From: JAHCIE01 sp034431435
GTDB taxonomy: Bacteria > Chloroflexota > Anaerolineae > Epilineales > JAHCIE01
DNA: 33,246 nucleotides
Reading direction: 5' to 3'
NCBI GenBank assembly: GCA_034431435.1
Contig: DAOUDG010000058.1
Span: 1-33,246 of the forward strand
Both the position numbers and the translations under genes were made by a program. The first letter of the stretch is position 1. Every line of letters starts with the position of its first letter. Positions 1 through 6,995 of the stretch are shown in pieces. The notes under the pieces were generated by a model that made no database searches, was not told the DNA's origin, and saw only the letters and a program-made list of their open reading frames with translations.

Positions 1-355
1 TGACCGAGCGCGCCGACGCGGCGGCCTGGGCGTCGGTATGCACGCGCACGTGGCTGAAGTCGTGGCCCAGGCGCGGCTCCAGGGTGGCGCGGGTGGCGGC
101 GTCGAGGGGTTGGCCCGGCGAGCGCAAGGCCTCGTGGACGATGGGTGGCGCGCCCGAAGCGAGACTGGTCGTGATAGCCGTCCGCTGCAAGCCCTGCTCG
201 CGCTGCTTGCGGCACGCCTCGCACTCGCCGCCCGCGCCGGTGTGCCTGCCGCAGGCGCAGGCGCGCTGCAAGAGGCCGGCCGCCGGGCGCGCCTGCGTCA
301 CAACCCACGTGGGGTGGGTGGCATCGGTAGCGAGGGTGGTGGCGAAGTGGCTCAT
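1..355 (-). CDS. DUF4157 eCIS cargo protein, N-terminal part (cut by window edge)
   Basis: Only the first 118 residues are in the window; the gene continues to the left. The N-terminus has a Cys-rich zinc-knuckle-like stretch (CACG at about residues 32-35 and CEAC at about 44-47). The start of the DUF4157 domain follows, with the SPGQPLDAATR motif and then GHDFSHVRVHTD. DUF4157 is the domain typical of proteins encoded with, and probably loaded into, extracellular contractile injection systems. The ATG overlaps the stop of the upstream gene as ATGA, so it is the fourth cargo-type gene of one operon. The 88 bp coding for the DUF4157 start are almost identical to those of the gene at 1617-3647. 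The C-terminal effector part and the HExxH motif lie outside the window, so its activity cannot be named. Confidence 0.85.
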   Translation of the reverse strand, partial: MSHFATTLATDATHPTWVVTQARPAAGLLQRACACGRHTGAGGECEACRKQREQGLQRTAITTSLASGAPPIVHEALRSPGQPLDAATRATLEPRLGHDFSHVRVHTDAQAAASARSV

Positions 356-1617
356 GGGCTACCGCCTGCCCTTAGGGGCGGGTTGGCTGTGGGGCGGGTG
401 GGCGACGGCGTGGAGGGCAGGCGCTGGCAGAACTGGTCCTGCTGCGCGAGACGGACGCGCTCCTGCTCGGTGATATTGAGACGCTGGCGCACCCGCGCCA
501 CAAGCTCGCCGCTACCCGCGCCGCTGAACATGACCCGCGCCACGTCGTCGCGGCCGAACAGGCTGACGAAGGTTTGCGCGCAGGCGAGCTGTGGCCCATA
601 GCGGTGGCCGGTGGCCGGGCCGAGGCCCTGTTCGGCCAGCACCGCATCGGTGAAGTACTGGGTGACGCCCTCGTTCAGGAAGTTGCCGAACAGGGACTCA
701 ATGGCGCGGAGGGACACCTTGTGGATGGCCTCGTGGAGGGCCTGGCCGAGGGTGGCCTTCGGATTGAGATGTATCTTCTTCCTGGCGCGATCGTAGAAGC
801 CACCGACGCCGGCTGCCTCGTTGCGCAGGGCATCGGTGACAGGGGTCGCCGGGCGGCCGGTGTACGTCGCCCACGCCGAGGCGAAATCGTCGAGGGTATC
901 GTGCTGCTGGAAGCGCCCATCGGTAATGCGAATCTGGCCCTGCTTCTCGTTCGACCCCAGGCGCGACTGCAAGTAGGGGCGCAGCAGACGGCTCTCGGCG
1001 AGGGCAGCCTGAATCAATGTTGCGGCGCTAGCTCCGGCCCGCGTCTGGCCTGTCACGCTCGCGGTCCTCAAGGCGTGGGGTTGCTCGCGCTCGCGGGCTT
1101 CCTTCAGGCGCTCCTGGTGCGTGGTTCGCGCGGCCTCGAAGCGCTCGCGCTCCTTGCGCACGTCCTCTTCCGCCTCCGCCTCGCTGAGCGTGGGTGGCAC
1201 ACTCTTCGGCTGCCGCTGAAGGCGCGGCCGAGTTGTCGCCTGTTGCACGACGTGGGCCAACTCGTGGGCGAGCAACTGTTGCCCCTGGTGCGTTGACGGC
1301 GCGTACTGCCCCGCACCGAATACGATGTCACGGCCGATGGCGTAGGCCAGGGCGTTGACCGCGCGCGCCGATTGCGCAGCCCGTGCGTCGGTGTGGACGC
1401 GGACGCGGCTGAAGTCGTGGCCGAAGCGCGGCTCCAACTCGGCGCGGAGGTCCGCATCGAGGGGCTGACCCGGGGATCGGGGCGCGTCGCGCACGCCGGG
1501 CAGGACATCGGCCAGGGGGGCATGCTCGACAGCGGCGCGCTGCAAGGCGACCGGACCGGGTCGCACCAGAGGCGCGGGGGCCTGGCTCAGGCGTGGGGTC
1601 GGAGTACGGTAGCGCAT
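352..1617 (-). CDS. DUF4157 protein with a second HExxH metallopeptidase-like domain (putative eCIS cargo)
   Basis: The 421-residue protein has a complete DUF4157 domain at about residues 48-130: SPGQPLD, GHDFSRVRVHTD, AYAIGRDIVFGAGQY and the HELAH motif at 118-122. A charged, probably coiled-coil linker (145-182) follows. The C-terminal domain (about 185-390) has a second zinc-site signature, HEAIH at 295-299, with NEGVTQYFTD at 315-324. The spacing of about 17 residues from the motif to Glu316 is that of a gluzincin third ligand. A Pro-rich tail ends the protein. The ATG shares one base with the TGA of the upstream cargo gene (TGATG), so the two are translationally coupled. DUF4157 is probably the targeting or loading part and the C-terminal metallopeptidase the active payload; that division of labour is inference. 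No signal peptide is visible, as expected for a protein packed in the cytoplasm. Confidence 0.85.
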   Translation of the reverse strand: MRYRTPTPRLSQAPAPLVRPGPVALQRAAVEHAPLADVLPGVRDAPRSPGQPLDADLRAELEPRFGHDFSRVRVHTDARAAQSARAVNALAYAIGRDIVFGAGQYAPSTHQGQQLLAHELAHVVQQATTRPRLQRQPKSVPPTLSEAEAEEDVRKERERFEAARTTHQERLKEAREREQPHALRTASVTGQTRAGASAATLIQAALAESRLLRPYLQSRLGSNEKQGQIRITDGRFQQHDTLDDFASAWATYTGRPATPVTDALRNEAAGVGGFYDRARKKIHLNPKATLGQALHEAIHKVSLRAIESLFGNFLNEGVTQYFTDAVLAEQGLGPATGHRYGPQLACAQTFVSLFGRDDVARVMFSGAGSGELVARVRQRLNITEQERVRLAQQDQFCQRLPSTPSPTRPTANPPLRAGGSP

Positions 1618-3647
1618 CAGTCGCCGGCCCCCATCGGTTCATACCGGCCGGCATAGGTGTCCAGATTCCAGCCGACCACAGTATCCAGGCCGCGCACCAC
1701 GGCGATGGTAGGCGCGAGTAACCCGCCGCGTACCAGGGCGCGAGCCAGCGGGCGCGGGCGCAAGGCATCGGCGATAGGCGGCGACACGGCGTAGTAGAAG
1801 CGGACGAAGGCGCGGCCCGCCGCGTGGCGTAGCAGAACGTGGTCGCGGAAGGCGCGCAGGTAAATCACCTGCGCCGTATCCGGCGAGCCATAGCAGGCGG
1901 TAGCGATGAAGCAGGCGGGGGGCAGGGCCGTGTCATCCGGCTGCGATACAACTTGCAGGTCGGGATAGCTCAGGGAGAAAGACCAGAACTCCTCGCTACT
2001 ACCCAGGGTGTCGCGAAGAATAGCCTCCCCAAGGCCGTGCTGCACCGGCTCGCGCTTCAGTTTGTCGAGCTTGGTGGTGTCTGCTCGCAAGTCCTCCAGA
2101 TCCATGCCCATATAGGCCGTGCCGCCGCCGAGTTGACCCGACTTGTCGGTCTGCCAGCGGATGCGCAGCTTGACGGTGATAAAGACCGGTTTGTCGCCCG
2201 CCGTGAGTTCCTTCAGTCGCGCTTCCTGACCTTTGGCTTTCGCCTCGATGGTAGGCTCCAGCGCCTTCAGGTCCTTCTCGATGGCTTCGGCATTCTTCTC
2301 GTCTAGAATCTTCTGTACATAATGCTGAACGATGATCTGCGCGGCGGCGTCTATCACGGCCAGGGCGATGGCCCCACCGATGGCTGCACCACCACCACCG
2401 CCACCGCTACGGATGCCCGCCCCACGCGCCCCCGACTTCGCGCCACCTTTGGCAAGGTCGGCCTTTGGGGCGGTCCCCCCCTTGACCGTAGGCGCGGCGG
2501 GTATCTTGGCCGGCGCCTTGCCCCCCGCGGCCGGGACGTGCGGCTCCTCGGCCGGGGCTGTCCCTCCTTTGGGCGCGGGCTTGGGGGCAGGCTTCGGCTT
2601 CGCGCCGCCGCCCCCGGCCGGCCCTTCGTCGCCGCCGCCCTTGGGGCCAGCGGGCGGGGCTTTTGGCAGGGGAATGTGGACCTCGGCGATGGGGACGCCG
2701 CCCTTCGCGGCGGACTTCGTCGCTTCCGCACAGTCGGCGCACACCGAGCGCGTGACCGCCATGCCCGCCACGCGAAAGTCGTTGGCGTCGGCGGCCTCGA
2801 ACATCAACTGCTCCGCGTCGCCGGGCGCGCCCACCTCGCCACGCCCCTCGGCGCGTGGCGTTGCCGTCCAGCGTGTGACGCCAAGTTTATCGGCGGCGGC
2901 GCGTAGCGACGGGTAGGTGCGGTTCTGGGCCACGGTATAGACCGTCGTCAGGTCGCCATCGGAGTCGACGACGAGGCCCACGGCGACGGTATCGTTGCGC
3001 AGGATGCGTACCTTCGTCTTGTCGTCGACGAGATCCATCAGCTGGCGCACCGTCGACTGCAAGTTCTTCATGTCGGTGTCGCTGATCTTGAAGGTCTGCT
3101 TGCTCTTGCCGTTGTCGGGCGCGATGGCGACGGGGGCGGGGCTGATGGGTAGTGGCCCGGCGATGGTGGGATCGAGGACTGCCCGCGCTGCGTGCCGCGC
3201 CTCGGCCTCGCGGCGGACGCGGGTTGTAAGTGAGGATGATGCCATGCCCCGCGATTGTCCTTGCTGCGCCACGTGGGTCAGCTCGTGGGCCAGCAGGCTC
3301 CGTCCCGCCCCGGCGCCAGGGTTGTATTGCCCCGCGCCGAATACGATGTCACGGCCGATGGCATAGGCGCGGGCGTCGAGGGCGCGCACCGACGCGGCGG
3401 CGCGCGCGTCGGTATGCACGCGCACGTGGCTGAAGTCGTAACCCAGGCGTGGCTCCAGGGTGGCGCGGGTGGCGGCGTCGAGGGGTTGGCCCGGCGAGCG
3501 CAGCGCGGCGCGGACGTGCGGCGGGGCGTCATGGAATGGCGCGTCGTGGAGTGGCGCGTCCTGGACGGCGGCGCGGCGGAGTGGGGCTACGCCGCTCGTG
3601 GGCGCGGCCGTCACAGGTTGTACTGCCTGGGTGCGGGTCGAAGCCAT
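1617..3647 (-). CDS. DUF4157 protein with deaminase-like middle domain and CFI-box C-terminus (putative eCIS cargo)
   Basis: This 676-residue multidomain protein starts with DUF4157 (about 49-130, HELTH at 121-125). Residues about 185-325 carry GDAEQLMFEA (DAE at 277-279) followed 23 residues later by CADC at 303-306, in the order and spacing of a cytidine-deaminase-fold zinc site ([H/C/D]-A-E then C-x2-C). Residues 328-412 are Pro/Lys/Gly/Ala low complexity. Residues 414-440 form a Gly-rich then hydrophobic helix that could be a membrane segment. After a helical region (441-480) and a beta-rich domain comes the CFI-box type C-terminus: CFIATACYGS at 579-588, LRAFRD at 597-602 and FYYAVSPPIAD. 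The gene sits 18 bp after the upstream cargo gene, with only a weak ribosome site. Toxic deaminase activity is inferred from motifs; the Asp in place of the usual His makes catalysis uncertain. Confidence 0.82.
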   Translation of the reverse strand: MASTRTQAVQPVTAAPTSGVAPLRRAAVQDAPLHDAPFHDAPPHVRAALRSPGQPLDAATRATLEPRLGYDFSHVRVHTDARAAASVRALDARAYAIGRDIVFGAGQYNPGAGAGRSLLAHELTHVAQQGQSRGMASSSLTTRVRREAEARHAARAVLDPTIAGPLPISPAPVAIAPDNGKSKQTFKISDTDMKNLQSTVRQLMDLVDDKTKVRILRNDTVAVGLVVDSDGDLTTVYTVAQNRTYPSLRAAADKLGVTRWTATPRAEGRGEVGAPGDAEQLMFEAADANDFRVAGMAVTRSVCADCAEATKSAAKGGVPIAEVHIPLPKAPPAGPKGGGDEGPAGGGGAKPKPAPKPAPKGGTAPAEEPHVPAAGGKAPAKIPAAPTVKGGTAPKADLAKGGAKSGARGAGIRSGGGGGGAAIGGAIALAVIDAAAQIIVQHYVQKILDEKNAEAIEKDLKALEPTIEAKAKGQEARLKELTAGDKPVFITVKLRIRWQTDKSGQLGGGTAYMGMDLEDLRADTTKLDKLKREPVQHGLGEAILRDTLGSSEEFWSFSLSYPDLQVVSQPDDTALPPACFIATACYGSPDTAQVIYLRAFRDHVLLRHAAGRAFVRFYYAVSPPIADALRPRPLARALVRGGLLAPTIAVVRGLDTVVGWNLDTYAGRYEPMGAGD

Positions 3648-3665
3648 GAATCGCTCGCTAGAAGG

Positions 3666-5048
3666 CTACTCGGTTGTGGCCAGGCTGAGAATCGCGCGAG
3701 CCTGGTCCCGACTCAACTCAAGCTGCCGCCGCTGAACGGAGCCGGCCGGCGCGGCGGCGATGCGGCGCTCATAGAGATAGTCTACCCGCCTGGCGAGGGA
3801 GCCGAGGATGCCCGCCAGCATCCGAGGCGGTAGCCCGATGCGCCGCAACTGCTGCACGTACCCCTCCACCACGGCCAGGATGTAGCGGCTCCCCGACACT
3901 GACTGCCCTTGCACCTGGACGGGTGGTTGGTCGGTTAGTTGCTGCAAATGCACGAAGATCTCCGCTTCGGCGTAGCCCGTGTGCTCATAGAGAATCTGGC
4001 GGATACGCCGAACGTGGGTTTCCCGCGCTGCGGCGGCGTCTGGAGCGCCCTGCCGCAGCGCGCTGATCTGCGGGTGATCGGCCAGTAGCTCGGCCAGGCT
4101 GGTATGGAAGGGCTGAAGAGCGCGCGCCAGGACCGTCGGCTGATAAACCGAATGGCTCAGTTCGTGGATGAGCGTGGCAACCGAGCCGTCCACGTCGCCG
4201 GCCTCCAATCGGTCCTTGCTGATGTGGATGATGTAGATGCGGGTCGTCAGGCCCTCAGCCGTGCGGCCTGTCCCCGTCTGCGTGTAGCCCGCGTAGCGAT
4301 TGGTCCCGCTGAGATCGGGAAAGATGTAGACTTCATTGGTGTCCAGGTACTGACGCCAGAAAGGCTCGCGGCGCACGCGTTGCAGGACCTGTTGGTAGGC
4401 CTGTTGACCAGCTGGGTTGAGGGCGTTGATCAGGCTCGTCTGCTGCTGGGCGACCGACGCCGAGGCGTGCTGGCCCTGCACCTGGCCCGCCAGCGACTGG
4501 CCCAGTTGTGGCAGGCTGCTGGTCAGAAGGTTCAGGGTCACGCCCCACCGCGTCACCACCCGTAGGGCCTCGTCGGGGGTAGACGGACGTTGGCCCCGCG
4601 TGAACCCGGCGGCTTGCAGGATATGGTCGCGGATGATGGCGCCGATGGCCTCGAAGTGTTCCGTCTGGGCCTGCTCGAACCGTTGGCGGTCGGCCTCGAA
4701 CTCAGTGATCGCCTGCTGCCGAGAGGACGCGCTGCCGGTCGGCGCCGGTTGCCGCTGCACCTGCATTGGGACCGTCCGCGCCACCGCGCTCGTCACCCCG
4801 GCGTCGGCGCGGACACGCACGTGGCTGAAGTCGTGACCCAGGCGTGGCGCCAGGTCGGCGCGGGTGGCGGCGTCCAGCGGGCGGCCGAGTGGGTGCAGCA
4901 CGTCACAGGCGACGGGCGGCGCAGCCGGGGCAGGCCCGGCTGTGATGGCCGTCCGCGGCAAACCCTGCTCGCGCTGCAGACGACCAGGCGCTGGGCGAAC
5001 CAGGGCGGTCGTAGGTGCGGCGACGGAAGCGGACATCTGATTACCCAT
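3666..5048 (-). CDS. Truncated-DUF4157 protein with HELSH metallopeptidase-like domain (putative eCIS cargo)
   Basis: I chose the ATG at 5048 (460 residues, starting MGNQ), which lies 19 bp after the preceding stop. The open frame extends to 5141, but that would overlap the upstream gene and add an atypical leader. The N-terminus has the first half of DUF4157 (GRPLDAATR at 55-63, GHDFSHVRV at 71-79). It then breaks off: the AYAIGRDIVF...HELTH half present in the neighbouring cargos is missing. The body (about 105-460) contains HELSH at 295-299 and, about 65 residues later, EAEIFVHL at 361-368, which could supply a third zinc ligand. The same HExxH ... E-x-FV layout occurs in the next gene upstream. 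It is probably a metallopeptidase payload with a shortened targeting domain; substrate unknown. Confidence 0.8.
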   Translation of the reverse strand: MGNQMSASVAAPTTALVRPAPGRLQREQGLPRTAITAGPAPAAPPVACDVLHPLGRPLDAATRADLAPRLGHDFSHVRVRADAGVTSAVARTVPMQVQRQPAPTGSASSRQQAITEFEADRQRFEQAQTEHFEAIGAIIRDHILQAAGFTRGQRPSTPDEALRVVTRWGVTLNLLTSSLPQLGQSLAGQVQGQHASASVAQQQTSLINALNPAGQQAYQQVLQRVRREPFWRQYLDTNEVYIFPDLSGTNRYAGYTQTGTGRTAEGLTTRIYIIHISKDRLEAGDVDGSVATLIHELSHSVYQPTVLARALQPFHTSLAELLADHPQISALRQGAPDAAAARETHVRRIRQILYEHTGYAEAEIFVHLQQLTDQPPVQVQGQSVSGSRYILAVVEGYVQQLRRIGLPPRMLAGILGSLARRVDYLYERRIAAAPAGSVQRRQLELSRDQARAILSLATTE

Positions 5049-5067
5049 CAGTCGTTCGCCCTGGCGG

Positions 5068-6657
5068 TCATGGTGTGCCTTTACTCTTGATCTGTGCGAG
5101 TGGCCAGGCCATGAGCACAACGTCCAGAACCTGACCGTCACTGGCCTTTAGGGTCAAGGCGTCCGGCTGCTTGTAGGTGATGGACCAACTCACGGACTTC
5201 TTTTCCACCTTCTCGCTTACGGGTAGGGACTGGGTGGTGGCAGTCAGCTTGGCGCCCTTGTTCTTGAGGAGGCGCTCAGCGCTGGCGATGAAGATGTCGT
5301 AGTTAGCTTTCACCTGATCGACCGGCGGATACAGCAGAGCCACGGCGTCGTAGACGAAGACCTCTTCCTGCGCCAGTAGATACTTATGCGCTAACTCCTC
5401 CGCCTTGGCCTTGACATCCGCGGGGCCTTGAATCTTCAGTTGCGCCTGTGTCCTGGCCCACATGGAATCACTATCCAGGCGGCGATTGATGAGCAACACG
5501 TGCAGGGACTCGTGGAGGAGCGTCTTCTTGAGCTCATCCTTGCTCTGTGCTGACGTCTGCTGGCCCGTCTGCGCTGACACACCTCCCGTCAGATTCTGGA
5601 GAGGGAGTCGAATCGCGGCCTCTAGCTTCGCCTTATTCCCGACGTCGGTGGCATTGATGTACACCTGATCAGTGTAGGGAATGTACTTGCCCGTGAGCAG
5701 CTCGGCTGGGCTGTCAATCGTGGCGATAAAGATGTTGAGCGGTTTGGACGCTGTGAGTCCCGTGAGGGCTTCCTTGAGGCGTGCCCGGTCCTGCTGCCAC
5801 TTGGTCTGCTCAGCCGCGGTCCCTGCGGGGTAGCTGCCCAGGTCGCGAATGACCTCGCTGAGGTAGGTCAGGATCTTTTTCTTGGCGTCCTCGACCTTCT
5901 GGGATGGCTTGTTGGTGGAACCACTGGCGACGAGTTCCGATAGTGGGTAGGCAAAGCGAACGTTGACAGATCCTACCTGAGACAGCGCCGTTTCTGTAAA
6001 CACGCGCTTGCGGTCCGGCTGTGTTGGGTCACTCGCGATCTTCGGGTCCTGGAACCACAGTGTCTTGTCGGTGGCGCCGCTGGCCCCCGTCGGTGCGGTC
6101 TTTGGTGTCCCATCCAACTGTACATACCCGCTCGACATCCCCGCCTGCTGCATGACATGCGTCAACTCGTGGACGAGGAGACGCCGCCCGGCGGTCGTCT
6201 CAGGCCGATATTGCCCGGCAGCAAAGGCAATGTCCGAGCCGACCGTATAGGCTCGCGCCCCGATCTGATGAGCTGCGGCAGCCGCTGCCGCGTCCGTGTG
6301 GACCCGCACCTGGCTGAAGTCCACGCCTGGCGCAGTTGGCGCAGCGGTGGCGGCGCCTACACGCTCGGCCACGGCGCGGGCCTGGTCCTCGGTAGGGTCG
6401 TGCCGGGGCACGATCGCCATCGAGCCGTCCGTCGCTGCGGTGGCTGGCATCTTCAGGGCAGCTACACCCGTCAAACGGCTCTCCATGTCGGTCCGCGTCT
6501 CCGCGTCGAGGGGTTGGCCCGGCGAGCGCAAGGCGTCGCGGACGATGGGCGAGATGTCGCGGGGCGACCTGTCGTCTACGGCAGCGCGGCGCAGGTGTCC
6601 CACTGCGGGCCGCGCCATCGGCGTTTTTGCTTGTGGGTTGACTGCGACATGCTTCAT
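5068..6657 (-). CDS. DUF4157 protein with HESLH metallopeptidase-like domain (putative eCIS cargo)
   Basis: The protein has 529 residues. DUF4157 is split by an insertion: SPGQPLDAETR at 45-55, about 50 unrelated residues, then GVDFSQVRVHTD at 111-122, AYTVGSDIAFAAGQY and HELTH at 163-167. The C-terminal half (about 195-529) has LLHESLHVLL with HESLH at 382-386. EEVFVYDAVALL at 431-442 may carry the third metal ligand. The final 50 residues are beta-rich. The ATG overlaps the stop of the small gene upstream (ATGA). This is the first cargo gene after the structural and ATPase genes. The predicted role, an injected zinc peptidase, rests on the motif pair and the context only. No signal peptide is seen. 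Confidence 0.82.
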   Translation of the reverse strand: MKHVAVNPQAKTPMARPAVGHLRRAAVDDRSPRDISPIVRDALRSPGQPLDAETRTDMESRLTGVAALKMPATAATDGSMAIVPRHDPTEDQARAVAERVGAATAAPTAPGVDFSQVRVHTDAAAAAAAHQIGARAYTVGSDIAFAAGQYRPETTAGRRLLVHELTHVMQQAGMSSGYVQLDGTPKTAPTGASGATDKTLWFQDPKIASDPTQPDRKRVFTETALSQVGSVNVRFAYPLSELVASGSTNKPSQKVEDAKKKILTYLSEVIRDLGSYPAGTAAEQTKWQQDRARLKEALTGLTASKPLNIFIATIDSPAELLTGKYIPYTDQVYINATDVGNKAKLEAAIRLPLQNLTGGVSAQTGQQTSAQSKDELKKTLLHESLHVLLINRRLDSDSMWARTQAQLKIQGPADVKAKAEELAHKYLLAQEEVFVYDAVALLYPPVDQVKANYDIFIASAERLLKNKGAKLTATTQSLPVSEKVEKKSVSWSITYKQPDALTLKASDGQVLDVVLMAWPLAQIKSKGTP

Positions 6658-6995
6658 CGGCGTTGTGTCTCTACGTCTTGTGGCGGGCGAAGGGCGACTG
6701 CACTGGTGGCCGGCGCGGGCGCCGGGCGGCGCTCGCCGGGGCCGACGCTCTGGTAGACAGCCTGGGCCAGTTGCGCCCCCAGGCTTGCCGCGTTTCTGTC
6801 GGCCGTGAGCGTCATGGCCGCGCCGCGTAGGAACGGCACGGCTCCGCCCGCCAGGACCTCATCGGACAGGCCGCCCTCGCTGAGAAGGCGCGTCAGCTCG
6901 GCCTCCACCGCCGCCAGGAGCGCGGCACGGTCGGCCGGGGCGATGGCCACGCCGTCGAGGATGAGGCGGTCGATATGTAGGGAGATGCTGGTCAT
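6654..6995 (-). CDS. Small conserved eCIS-cluster protein, function unknown
   Basis: This 113-residue protein is predicted mostly helical: an N-terminal beta strand (ISLHIDRLIL), then acidic and Ala/Leu-rich helices, then a Pro-rich tail. It is joined to both neighbours by 4-bp ATGA overlaps, downstream of the AAA+ ATPase and upstream of the first cargo gene, so it is almost certainly expressed and made in step with them. I recognise no domain. Its position between the ATPase and the cargo genes would suit an accessory or loading factor, but that is a guess from order only. Confidence 0.75.
   Translation of the reverse strand: MTSISLHIDRLILDGVAIAPADRAALLAAVEAELTRLLSEGGLSDEVLAGGAVPFLRGAAMTLTADRNAASLGAQLAQAVYQSVGPGERRPAPAPATSAVALRPPQDVETQRR

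Noticed and set aside
38..601. Long plus-strand frame opposite the cargo genes
   Set aside because: It is a GC-rich antisense shadow; the minus strand encodes clear DUF4157 and metallopeptidase motifs.
2322..2916. Two plus-strand frames of 194 codons with Pro/Gly-rich sequence
   Set aside because: They mirror the low-complexity linker of the deaminase-like cargo and have no motif of their own.
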